This document shows, one piece after another, positions 49,936-63,845 of a DNA stretch of 64,000 bases. The stretch is from the NCBI GenBank assembly GCA_963921425.1, contig OY992832.1, positions 7,006,001 to 7,070,000 on the forward strand. Reading direction: 5' to 3'. The position numbers and the translations under genes were made by a program. Under the pieces are notes generated by a model. That model made no database searches, was not told the origin of the DNA, and saw only the letters and a program-made list of their open reading frames with translations. The stretch comes from Dryas octopetala. Its lineage: Eukaryota > Streptophyta > Magnoliopsida > Rosales > Rosaceae. Each line of letters starts with the position of its first letter. Position 1 is the first letter of the stretch.

Positions 49936-50447
49936 TCCTTCTAAAGACCACTTAGTAGATTGTTCTTTTGTTTTTAAATTTTATTTTTTATCTTTTGATT
50001 TAACATATTATGTTTTTTATAAATTTGTGCTATCCAAAGGTACATGTTGGGTTCTAAAACATTTAACCATAAGACTTTGGCTTTATATATACATAAAATG
50101 ATTTTAAAGTCCAGTCTACAACTCTACAACCCTTAAAGGCACATTGGGTGTTGTATAGTGTTGATTACCACTGTCTGATAGTAACTCTGTATCGATAGCC
50201 ACTTTTCAACAACGACTTTGCAACGACAAAGATAACAATGAATCGTGTGATTCCATAAAGGTATATTTTGTGTTTTATGCTTTTTTGACATGTTTATGCA
50301 AGAAAAGAATAAAAGATTTATATAAGTTGCATTTTTTTTTTTGTCCGATGGTGTTGCAAAGTGAGAATAGTCATTGTTCAACAACGACTATAAATAATTG
50401 TCATTATTACACAATGACAATACTCTAGAAGCGGAAAAAAAAAAAAG

Positions 50448-50873
50448 AACAATACTTAGGTCATCCCTTGGGGGTACCTCAATGTCACACCACCCCCCAA
50501 ATTTTGATTTTGGCAATATCGGCACATAATCGGAACCATTCATTTTTTAGATAACATATTAAAGATCATCTCTGCAAAAAATCAAATCAATCGGAAATCA
50601 TTTAATCATATAACTGTTGTCAATTAAATAGAAAAAATAGACGGTTTTCAATTAAAGAGTGATTTTTTTACCAAACCGTTGATTTTTTATATTTAATTGA
50701 CAACAGTTATATAACCAAATGATTTCTGATTGATTTGATTTTTTGCAGAAATGATATTTAATATGTTATTTAAAAAGTGAACGGTTCCGATTATGCGTTG
50801 ACATTGCCGAAATTAGAATTTAAGGGAATGGGGTGACCTTGAGGTACTCCCAAAAGGTAACCCAAGTATTGTT
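50448..50873. mobile_element. Fold-back element, family A copy 3
   Basis: Starts AACAATACTTAGGTCATCCC and ends GGTAACCCAAGTATTGTT, inverted repeats that continue for about 190 bases on each side (for example CGGAACCATTCATTTTTTAG against CGGAACCGTTCACTTTTTAA, and ATCAAATCAATCGGAAATCA against its partner). Poly(A) lies on both sides, so a target duplication cannot be separated from the tract. It has the best preserved structure of the three family A copies. Confidence 0.75.
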
Positions 50874-51242
50874 AAAAAAAAATGGTGCGCATTGGGCTAT
50901 GAGCGCATCAAATTTTTTGACGTGGTTTTACCCAAGTGTACCAGATTACAACCGGTTTTTTGATAATGAGCCTTAAAAAAACCTATTTTTCATTTTGAGC
51001 TTAAAAAAAAAAAAAAAAAAAAAAAAACCCTTAGCCTATTGATATTGAATTATTGATTGTCCCCACCTCTAATCTATCTAGACACTTATGGACTGTCAAA
51101 AATCGTCCGTAATTAATCGGGCACCTAACTCTTGCATTTCCATTTTTCTCCCCTGTACTGGTTGTCTTATGCTTCTGGCCATATATTGTCGCCAAAAAAG
51201 AAAAAAATAAAAGAAAGGGTAAATTGGTAATAAAGATGTTGG

Positions 51243-51596
51243 CACGTGCGTGCCGACTGCAAGCAAGTGCGTGAATATGAAAATGAAAGCAGTGATAAAA
51301 TGCAGAGAATGAGAATTAGAAATAAATAAAAAAACGGCAGAATTAATTAAGGAAAATAAATGAGAGATGGCAGGCTGGCAGCTAGCTGACAGCAGTTTTT
51401 TGGGGGCGCGTGGGGCGTGGTGGTGATAGAAATAGGCAAATAGGAGGTGAAAAGCTCAAAATTAAAATCGTTTTCCACGTGCTTTTCAATGTCTTGGCTC
51501 CATCGGCACTGGCTACTGCTAGATTGGCAAATAGGGATACTTTTGTGCGTGCGTTACGTGTTCGAATTAGCTGTTTTTCTAAATCACGTTCACGTG
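51243..51596. promoter_or_regulatory. Three G-boxes (CACGTG) upstream of the JAZ gene
   Basis: Palindromic CACGTG at 51243-51248, 51476-51481 and 51591-51596, the last two within 180 bases of the TATA box. CACGTG is the preferred site of MYC2-type bHLH factors, which drive JAZ genes in jasmonate feedback. A direct regulatory role here is inferred. Confidence 0.6.
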
Positions 51597-51649
51597 GGTC
51601 CCCCAACACACAGATATGTCGACCTTTTTTATATGAATTGGGCATATGT

Positions 51650-51657
51650 TATAAATA
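51650..51657 (+). promoter_or_regulatory. TATA box of the JAZ gene
   Basis: TATAAATA, 104 bases before the ATG at 51761, giving a predicted leader of about 75-80 bases. It also shows that the frame open upstream from 51410 is not translated as part of the JAZ protein. Confidence 0.7.
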
Positions 51658-51760
51658 CATAAAACCCAACCCATTTCCATTTATAATTGTACTACCTCTT
51701 CTCTTGTCTTCACCACATCAAAATATCCTTGTTTCTCTCTTCTCCAACTCAACAGTCAAG

Positions 51761-52848
51761 ATGAGGAGAAACTGCAATTTGGAACTTCGCCTTCATCATC
51801 CTTCAGCTGCCGATTCCGGTGGCTTGCATCACCTCCGCCACGGCCACCGCCGCCACGGCCCCATGCAAGAATCTGGTGCTGGAACCCCGCAACAACCTCA
51901 GCATCTCACCATTTTTTATAATGGAACGATGTGCGTTTGCGATGTTACAGAGCTTCAGGTATGCATATGTGTTTCTTTAAATCTTCTTATATTTGTTTAT
52001 CTTCTTTTTTTCGTTATTATCTTATTGCTTTCTTACCCAAAAGTTAGCATGCATATATGTATGAGAAGAAGAATTTTTGAGTCATTTTTGTGCATATATA
52101 CACGTCAATATTTCCCTAGCTAGCAACTTAATTAAGGTATATATAAGTACACATTTTTTTAATTTTTTGGTTGGTAAAGTGGGTCTGGTTTTAATATATA
52201 CTTTTCTTGGCGGCCAGACCAACCCACCCAGATTCAAATTAAGCACATTGTGTGTGACTCACAATTTCATGGATTATTAATGATCAAGCTAGATTTGAAT
52301 GATACATAGTCTTACACAGATCAGAATGTTTATATATGCACTTAAATTTTGACCTGATCAACCCACAAAATATGCATTCGATCAATTCAATTCTATCGCA
52401 AGAAATATGCATATTGATTAGTGGACACCAAACGTACTATAAATTTAAATTACTTGCAACTTTCCTAAAATGAAATATTAATTGATTACTAATTAGAGCA
52501 TATATAACACATGCATGTTTCTCGATCCATAGGCATGTTATTAGAAATGGTAATTGATTTTTGCTCTCTCTCTAATCCTCTTTTGTTATAATATTGCAGG
52601 CTAGAGCTATTCTGTTTGTTGCAAGCAGATCAGAAATGGAGGAAAGAATAAAGACACCATTAACTCTAAGCCCAAGTACTGAAAGCGGGTTCGGGTTGGA
52701 ACCATGTTCACCAAGTACTACTCTGCAGTCTCAGTCACCGTTGTGTAGCCCGGTAGCTGCTGGTCTATCCATGAAGAGGTCACTACAAAGGTTCCTCCAG
52801 AAGAGAAAGTATCGGATCCAAGCAACATCTCCCTACAATTTTCACTAG
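51761..52848 (+). CDS. JAZ8/TIFY5-type jasmonate ZIM-domain repressor
   Basis: Two exons, 51761-51958 and 52600-52848 (donor CAG then GTATGC, acceptor ATTGCAG), give 148 aa. Residues 7-11, LELRL, form an N-terminal LxLxL EAR motif. The TIFY motif is TIFY at 50-53 inside LTIFYNGTMCVCDVTELQ, and the exon junction falls within the ZIM domain. The Jas motif spans about 121-145 (GLSMKRSLQRFLQKRKYR, then ATSPY). The canonical degron start LPIARR is replaced by AAGLSMKR, as in Arabidopsis JAZ7/JAZ8, whose weak COI1 binding makes them stable repressors. The EAR motif would recruit TOPLESS directly without NINJA. Nuclear; represses MYC-type factors. Short length and the two-exon structure agree with the JAZ7/8 clade. 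Confidence 0.95.
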
Positions 52849-52899
52849 CTAGAAGAAGCCATGCCATTAATTATTAAAATTAATCGCAATTTTATTTTA

Positions 52900-54620
52900 T
52901 TTGTTTTTGTGAGAGAGTCAGAGAGTGAAAGTAGGAATTAAGATTTGTAAGAGATCGATCGATGTTCAACACAATGTCTAGCTAGGAATCCTTAATTAAA
53001 TTTACCAAAATGAGATATTATGCTGCTTGTAAATTAGTTAATTAAGCACTCAAAATCATTTGGGGAATATCATATATATATATATGCATGTCTTGATTGA
53101 TTTAAGATCTTGTTGTCACATGTTATTTTGCTATGGGATCGATTTTGTCACACAACTCATTTTCTTAGAGGACGATGATAATTGACATGACTGATCGACT
53201 AATTCCTATGGTTTATATTTCCTTTATACTGTATCTGTCTATGAAAATTAGATAATCAATTAATAGGTATATTAATTAACATATTATGAATTTGATGAAA
53301 TGCATGACTCTAGCACGTACTATTAGCAATTGTTGATAAGAAAATATTATGATTTCCCCAAAATCCTTCATGATTTTCCCAATCCAAGGAAGCGCGCGTG
53401 CATGCAATCACCTGGCTTAATTTACATGGTTCAATAATTTCAATGATTAATGACCGTATATTAAATATTTTCTTTTATTGCCTGTCGCGGGCAATGCTTA
53501 GCATTTATGCTAATTAAATTAGTTAGCATGCCGTCTTTCTTATAATAAAAAAAAAAAAAAAAATTGTCAGCAAAAATTGTGAAAAAAAGCATATCGTTTA
53601 ATGTGAATTTCATTCTTTGTCAATAGTTTATGTTAAAAATAGGTATTTTAGGTAATCTCATTTTTAGTCTATCATTAATTAAATAGTCTTTTTTCTTTTT
53701 TCTCAAAGGAATATATGTTCAACTCTTTGATTTGGTTAATTAGTCGAGTGTTTGGATATGTACCATTTTTTAGCCCATGAGGCTAAAAAATTGAAAATGG
53801 GTGTATGCATGTCTGTTCTGTCATACGAAATTGCTTGGTAATTTCTGGGAAAGATACTCTGATTTTCAGTTTTCACTCATATATATTTGAGACTTAATTA
53901 ATTGATTAATGGTATTGAAACTCAATATCATTCCAAATGACCACGTTGGCTGCTTTTCGCAGTTGCCTCTAGAAAAGTGCATGCATGGGATACGAATAGG
54001 GTAGGAAGATTCCCTTAAGTTACATGGTAAAGGGGTTAGAAAATAATGGAAGCATCAGTGCAAGAAACGCCAGGGGAACAGAACAGGTTTGTCATCTCTG
54101 GCTATTTCCTAGCATTAATATAAGAAAAGCTGAAAATGACACCAGAATTTGGAATATTTCAAAAGGTTTGCAATTTCTTGACTGATAAGTTAAAGAAAAG
54201 TGTTGCAATTTTTTGTCATACTTTGATGTCAAATTGTTGAACATTAAATGAACAAATCACTTTATGTGAATAGATCGGTGAAACGTTTTAAATGTTTTTG
54301 ATGGTTTTAAATTTTTAATCTTGCTGCTTAATGTCCAATGGTTAATGAGGTGATATGACATGACTGGTTGGACACTTGGACTTGGACCAACTCTGTTTTG
54401 TTTGATTTTTCGTGTCCTCTCATTAAGCATTGCTTATTTGCTTCATTTTGAAACCTTTCTGGTCCAACATTTTGGCTATCCACTCAGGGCAAACTTATGT
54501 GAAACCTTTCGGCCTATTATTTCTTTCCTTATTCCACATAACAATATAATAGTGGCTTTTTGTTAATTTTGGTATAAGCTTCATCATTATACCAAAAAGG
54601 AAACGAAAATAGAGGATAAA
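52900..54620. other. Gene-free interval
   Basis: AT-rich flank of the JAZ gene. No domain-bearing frame and no element with clear ends recognised. Confidence 0.45.
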
Positions 54621-54638
54621 GTAATAAATTGCTAGTAG

Positions 54639-54714
54639 TGTCTGCCTACTGTCTGGTTAGTCTGGGTTGTTCGGGCTTTGGCCCGCTATTTTACCAAAAA
54701 AAAAAAAAACAAAG
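54639..54714 (+). mobile_element. 76-nt A-tailed SINE-like insertion between 18-bp direct repeats
   Basis: An exact 18-bp repeat beginning GTAATAAATTGCTAGTAG lies at 54621-54638 and 54715-54732. The insert has a GC-richer body (TGTCTGCCTACTGTCTGG, then GTTCGGGCTTTGGCCCGC) and ends TTTTACC followed by A13, then CAAAG. The long perfect duplication and A tail show target-primed retroposition. This is the largest member of the series of small A-tailed insertions in this window and the best query for finding the full-length source. Confidence 0.75.
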
Positions 54715-55146
54715 GTAATAAATTGCTAGTAGGAATTTAAGGGTGTCTTGTCCACCCGGATTGTTTTCTTCAAATATGGTATTTGCCAACTATTATTTTA
54801 TAGTCCAGTTGTCTAAGAAAGATGGTCTCTCCAATAAGGTCTAGAGTCTCTAGAAATTGTTGTCTTACCACATATTCAATCAAGAATCAACCTAATCAAC
54901 GGTCTAAATTCAGTCAAATATTACCATATTATTTAGCATACAACAAGAGAATATTTGCGTTTATATATTATATATAAAGAGAAAGAGAGAATGCGTGCTA
55001 TATTGAAGCCATTTATTGATACCACTGATTCCCATTATGAAATTGAAGTTCTCCAATATATTTTCTGAACCATGAGTTCAAGTCTTGAAAAATTTATGAC
55101 AGTCGACCAAATGAATGCACAAGAAGAATTGTTGCCACCATGTGTC

Positions 55147-58192
<3,046 letters not shown>

Positions 58193-59100
58193 CTCTGCAA
58201 CTGTTTGTTATGCTACCCCCAGAATATTCTGAAAGAGCGTTAAGTAAGTGATGGGAAATCACTTGAATCTTATGTTATGTTAGATTCTTTCAAATTTAGA
58301 GAATCAAAATAAGTGATATGGAAATTCTGATCAAGACTTGCAGGAATTGTGTAGCAAAAGTGGAATCCTAATCTTTAAGCGCATGGTCATAGAAATATGG
58401 AAAACTGTGAATGAAAAAAGTAAAAGAGGATGCGAAAAGCGTTATGCCTAATGGGACCTAGAGAAATCCATCATTTGTTGTTCCTGAAAAGCTCAATGCA
58501 GAAAACAACAAACACCACGAAAAAGAAGGGTTTTGAAGTCCCACACAAGTACAACCATGAATAGATCCTTCAGGGGATGTGAGCCCCACTTTAAATTGAA
58601 CTTCTAAACACTCTTTGGCTATCTTAAATTGAACTTATCACAACCTGAAGGTCCTGCATTGAGTTTGAATAAATCTAACCATAATCCTATTAATCCATCA
58701 AAGCAAACACACTATGGGATTGAAAATACCAAATTATGTTACACTCATATCTCGAATTCTGCTATGACACTAGAGAAAAAAAAAAACTGGAACAGAGCTC
58801 AGCAACGACTCGTGCACAATGAAATGAGAAAAGCCCATTTGATATAACAGGAAGAAAAGATTTCATTTTCACAATATTATACATGATTTTGATCAAACCC
58901 CATGTCAAAATTAATCATAAAATTTAAACTTTAGCATCGAAGAGTGCAAACCCAAGTGCAAGAAGATGAAGCTGCATGAATTGTGAAGCAAAGAACACAC
59001 CTTGCGGCTCTCCTCCACTAAGAGAGAATGAAAGGAGGAAACAGAGAGGAGTCTGAAGAGAAAATGAAAGAGAATGAATTCTCAACTCTCACAGTGATGC
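58193..59100 (-). other. 5' leader and leader intron of glycolate oxidase
   Basis: On the minus strand the donor GCCGCAAG then GTGTGT (exon end 59001) and the acceptor CTCTTTCAG (exon start 58228) define a 772-base intron ahead of the ATG. The leader exon is purine/CT-rich (CTCTCTTAGTGGAGGAGAGC). A promoter TATA box is not obvious. Confidence 0.5.
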
Positions 59101-59399
59101 TGATACAAACAAACAAAGACAGTGAAAGGCTAAAATATTAAAGAATGAAGGGTAAAGACAAAAATGGTAAGCATCAGACGAGAGGGAAAGAGACGTGAGT
59201 GGATTGGTTTTTCAAGGTGAGCATAAGAGACGAATCTGTTTCTTGGGAATGTGAGACTTGTGTGGAGACTGTTTGGTTGATTACCACTGCTTCGTGCTCA
59301 TCCCACATATAGTCATATACAATACACCGAGGAAAATTACAATTTTGGGTAATATATATTATGCTGGTCCAAAAATAATAATTAGACCTCATTACAGTT

Positions 59400-60410
59400 C
59401 TACGATTGTAATTGCCTTCCTATTGAAAATATGATGCAAGCAAATACAATACAGAGTATATATACAATCTGGGTCTGGCCGTCTGGGTCATTCATGTGCC
59501 AATGTCAAATTGATGTGGCTTAGAATGGGTTGTGACTGGTGACTAATGAGAATCCCCACCTCACAAAAATTAATGAAGATAGAGAGCAGTAGTCACGGGG
59601 CTCATTCATTGTATGCATTGCATAGCAGCCAATTCACCACTTCTGGGAGATCTTATGTCACCCCTGTTATCTTATTGGACAGTTCTCGCATGGAATCGCA
59701 CATGTCCATGTGAAGCGTACTCATGCTGTCCTACACTAATCGCCTTCTTTTTTTGGGTTCAATTTTTTTCGCTAACCTTTGTTTTGTTTTTGGCAACGAT
59801 GTCACCTTGGAACTTAGATCAATATATATTTTTTATCTGCAAACGTTCACTTTACTGTACTAATATTTTACACATAAGTGTGTGAATGGCAATGACAAGG
59901 ACTGTCTCAGTGTTCAATTGTTCATGGTAATATGGTATTATACATAAAGCAATGGCAAACGTGCCATTGTCTTCCAAGGTTATATCAAAATTGGAGGTTT
60001 ATTTTTAATAATTAATAATCATTCTATATACATCCAATTGCCCTTTTTTTTGTAGGTCCATATCAGGTGCATGTACTGAACTATAAAGACTTTCTGTTTT
60101 CTTTTCCACTTGTTCTTACTAATTTGTTTCCATGCAGGCAAGTTGCTATCCATAACACACAATGAGCTACATAGAGGAATATATACTTTTTTGAACAGTT
60201 TCAAACATTAATTTGGATGTTATCGTGCATGAAACAATATTTGAGATATATATTAAAAAGAAAACAAGTATTGTCATAAAAGAATATAAACAGTTAGTTT
60301 TGGGCATTTAACCCCCCAAAAAATAAATACTGTTGTCAATCCAAAGGTTGATCATGGTCCTTGTTGGGTAATTCTGAAAGAACCTCACAATTTTATTTTT
60401 AAACTTCACA
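59400..60410. other. Gene-free interval
   Basis: Upstream flank of glycolate oxidase; short chance ORFs only. No repeat with clear boundaries. Confidence 0.4.
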
Positions 60411-60420
60411 CAAAAACCAC

Positions 60421-60574
60421 TGAACACTAGGCTATGGGGCCTCAGTAAATGACCATGATGTGTATCTTTGTGACATGAAAGATTGGAGGGTCTTCACCAA
60501 GCTCCCATAGAACCCGGCCATGGGGTCTCAGTACATGGTTGTGGGTGTTGTTGGGCCAAGCTGGAGTCCACTGT
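60421..60574 (-). pseudogene. Broken partial copies of the PII-2-like LRR gene
   Basis: Bases 60458-60574 match 63559-63675, the region of the LRR gene encoding the SWAQDHPQPC...IFHVTKIHI part. Long identical runs include TGTGTATCTTTGTGACATGA and CCATGGGGTCTCAGTACATG. Small indels and an in-frame stop break the frame on the minus strand. Immediately before it, 60421-60454 (GAACACTAGGCTATGGGGCC..) looks like a second, more diverged copy of part of the same segment. The neighbouring gene, about 3.1 kb away, is the obvious source. No LRRs are included. Confidence 0.85.
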
Positions 60575-60579
60575 CTTAT

Positions 60580-62395
60580 TACATTGATTAGCTGGTGATT
60601 ATTGCAGTTAGGTTTGTTAATATAGAAATAGGATAATTATTTATTAATTGGAGGTTGTTTGTTGGAGGAATTATTTGGAATGAAATTACAAAAAAGAGTG
60701 TGGTTGTGGTTGTGGTTGTGGTTGTGCCACATCTATCGGGAAGGAGGATCGAGTTCCTCAAAAGGGGAAGGAGCCGAGCATTATCCTAGATAATAAATCG
60801 CTCTAACAAATTGTAATCATATTTATTTGATTATTTCTATAAGACTATAAGAGTTCTAGAAGATGGTTTACATATGAATTTATTGTGTAATTATTTATTC
60901 TTTTAAGAAATATATGAATTACAGTCAAACACGATTGTCATTCTCAAGCTTTCTTACTTAATTAATATTTATTAATATGCAGTTGTGATTAGGCGGTTCT
61001 AATTGCTTGACTAACTTGGCCATGGGCTTGGACTAAGTGAGGTGCCTAGCGGAGAATTTGTGATATTTAGTTTCTCCCAATATCTTAATTAAGGACACAA
61101 GATTGTTTTCTTTTCACTTAGTAGTCAAACCTGTATTTAGTAGTCAAACTTGTATGTAGGAAGAGACATCCATAAGTACATCTTGTCATGGCTGAAGTAA
61201 AGTTAAAAAAAAAAAAAAATTTCATTATTTTCTCGTGATCTTTTCAGAGATGGATGTTTGACATATATGGGTAGTCCTGAGGGTTTTGCCATTTTGCTGC
61301 TTATTTCCTCAATTTCAAATATTTGAAAATTGTAGCTAGCTTCTTCATTTTTTTGGCAAAGGAAAATGAATTGTGTAGTATCTTTAATTTTGTGTGTTGT
61401 GTTTTTGCAGTAGGTGTAGGATCTTGTTTGAGGTAAATGGAGGGTTAAACTTGGGGTTGTTCTGTTACTCAAAGACATCTTGTGAATAACTAATGAAAAT
61501 GAGGATTACAGTACACCACACTTGGTCTCACAAAGACTTTTTCTCAAAGGTATTAAAACAACGAATATAGACTCCTGCACAAACCTACTTGAGTCACAAA
61601 GACCTTTTCAAACACCTAATGTGCACTTTAATCATCCCAATCTTCCAGTACATACTCATTAACATCATTCTAAAATTTTGATTACAGATTTACAACACAC
61701 TAGCTCAATAAGAAGCAACTTAGCAAAAAATAAAATACATAGCAAGCATTATACAGCCACGATGCACAATATCTTAATCAAGCCACGATACAACCATTTC
61801 TCTCCCTAATAATTGCAGTTGACATAAGTCACATAACTAGTTCACTACCAATTTTTAACTCTCATTCGCTTTTCTCAACTAAATTACATTCTACCCAAAT
61901 AGTAATGTAGTTTCCTCAATGTTGTCGACAAAGGAAAATTGCATTGTGTTAGGAGCTATGCTGGCTTCCGACACCTCTGCTTCCTTTCTAAAAGGCTGTT
62001 AAATATAGACAACACACTTATTGATAAGACTTGAGAGTTAAGACTCAGCTTTTGATATATAGTAGATAACTAGATATACCAAAACTCCATTATATGCCAA
62101 ATCTGAAACACTGAACCCTTTTTGTAGACTTTGGAGGTGTTACTGTTAATATATATGATCGTACTTTAGGCCCTGGGTCTCAAAAAGCGTCATGAGCTCC
62201 CCCTTTGAAAGGGTTCATTTGGGTTGCCATGATCAATTTATTTCAACCATTGATCATCTAATGGCCATCATTTTGTTACTTTCTTATAATCTTATCTATT
62301 CATTCTAAGCAGTAATATGGACCCATGAATGAGCTAATTCAAACGAAAACCAGTTCTTCAAATTGCCTTTCAAATAGAGAAAAAAAAAAAAAATT
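60580..62395. other. Gene-free interval
   Basis: Contains a (GGTTGT)n run of about five units near 60698-60726. A minus-strand frame of 91 codons at 61203-61478 has no recognisable domain. The right end is 3' flank of the LRR gene. Confidence 0.45.
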
Positions 62396-62399
62396 TCTT

Positions 62400-63845
62400 T
62401 TACAATAAGAGACACAAGAAACATACAACAAAACGAAAGGAATACAGTTTTTCAATTGACCATGGAGAACCTGAACTTGTCTTAACAGGGTACTGATCAA
62501 ATGGCTTCATTCTCTCAGACTCATTTGGGTGTTCACCAGACAAGCTCTTGTCATCATTTCCGGGTCCACTTGAATTCAAACAAACAGGGGTTATGAGATT
62601 AGTAGAAATGTTCCTCTTCTTGTATAGTGGATTGCTTGTACATAGCCCATTGTTTCCTCTTACATCCAACCTCTTCCCAAGCCTCTCAATGAAATCCTCT
62701 GGAAGTGATAGCTTTCCACTTAGCTGATTGTTGCTCAAATTTAGGTGATCTAGACTTGGAAGAGTCCCTAAACTTGGAGGAACTGGCCCAGTAAGGCCAT
62801 TGTTGTCTAGAGAAAGAGCAGTGAGATTCTTCAGGGAAGCTAGAGAGTTGGGTAATGGCCCAATCAACCCACATTCTGAGAGGCTCAGTGATTTGAGCTT
62901 CATAAGCTTCCCTACAAACTGAGGAATTTCTGTATTGATTGGATTGTCATCAGCTACCAAGTACTCCAAATTTTCCAAACCCAAAAGGGTTTCAGACATT
63001 GGCCCATTTATTAAGTTATGACTCAGATCAAACAAGACCAACCTGTTGAGCTTCCCTATATCTGGAGGCAACCTTCCTGTAAGCCTGTTTGAGCTTAAAT
63101 CAATCTTTTGGATGAGCTGAAGCTGACCAAAAGAGAAAGGCACCTGACCTTCAAGAACATTCCAGCTTAAATCCAAAATGGTCAGAATCTCCAACCCTCC
63201 AATTTCTACTGGTATTTGACCACTCAAATTGTTGTAACTTAGATCAAGCTGCTCTAAGTTGACCATCCCACCAATCTTCCCAGGGATCTTTCCTTGTAGA
63301 TTGTTCTGTGACAGACTCAGGACCCTTAAGTTGGCAATCTCTGCCAAACTTGGGGGAATTTCTCCTGAGAGGGTTGGATTGGACACAAGGGCTAGATGTT
63401 CCAAGAAAGAGAGTGCACCAAAAAGAGTAGGCGAAAGAGTGACTGGTGATGTTGAAAAACAATTAAATATTGAAAGGGTTTTCAAGTATGGTAGTTTGAG
63501 GAGGGACTGTGATAGGCCAGCAGAGGATTTGCAAGGAGGGGTGAGAATATCAGGGCCAATGTGTATCTTTGTGACATGAAAGATTGGAGGGTCATCACCA
63601 ATCTCACATTGAACCCCAGGCCATGGGGTCTCAGTACATGGTTGTGGGTGGTCTTGGGCCCAGCTGGGGTCCTCTAGAAGGGCACTTAAAACTTCAAAAA
63701 GCCCCACAAGCTCCTCCTTTTCCATCTCTGTTTGAAACTGAAACCCATATGAAGAGTTTCCCTGTTCTGCATTAATCACCACCATCTCATGACCTGCCAA
63801 AACAAGGAAGTACCCAACAAGGAAAAGAGAGACAGAAGAAGCCAT
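62400..63845 (-). CDS. Secreted/GPI-like leucine-rich-repeat protein, PII-2 type
   Basis: Intronless, 481 aa from the ATG at 63845; the open frame extends 19 codons further upstream but only to a TTG, so 63845 is the start. Residues 1 to about 27 are a signal peptide (MASSVSLFLVGYFLVLAGHE). A cap domain with CTETPWPGVQCEIGDD precedes about ten plant-type LRRs (consensus L..L.LS.N.L.G.IP) in the middle of the protein. There is no kinase and no clear internal membrane span. The C-terminus is a hydrophobic tail (FRFVVCFLCLLL), suggesting a GPI signal or membrane anchor. The layout matches PIRIFORMOSPORA INDICA-INSENSITIVE 2-like proteins, membrane-associated LRR proteins linked in Arabidopsis to growth promotion by a root endophyte. 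The ligand is unknown. A partial pseudogene copy lies 3 kb downstream. Confidence 0.9.
   Translation of the reverse strand: MASSVSLFLVGYFLVLAGHEMVVINAEQGNSSYGFQFQTEMEKEELVGLFEVLSALLEDPSWAQDHPQPCTETPWPGVQCEIGDDPPIFHVTKIHIGPDILTPPCKSSAGLSQSLLKLPYLKTLSIFNCFSTSPVTLSPTLFGALSFLEHLALVSNPTLSGEIPPSLAEIANLRVLSLSQNNLQGKIPGKIGGMVNLEQLDLSYNNLSGQIPVEIGGLEILTILDLSWNVLEGQVPFSFGQLQLIQKIDLSSNRLTGRLPPDIGKLNRLVLFDLSHNLINGPMSETLLGLENLEYLVADDNPINTEIPQFVGKLMKLKSLSLSECGLIGPLPNSLASLKNLTALSLDNNGLTGPVPPSLGTLPSLDHLNLSNNQLSGKLSLPEDFIERLGKRLDVRGNNGLCTSNPLYKKRNISTNLITPVCLNSSGPGNDDKSLSGEHPNESERMKPFDQYPVKTSSGSPWSIEKLYSFRFVVCFLCLLL

Noticed and set aside
51410..51760. In-frame N-terminal extension of the JAZ protein
   Set aside because: The TATA box at 51650 and the family's usual N-terminus with the EAR motif place the start at 51761.
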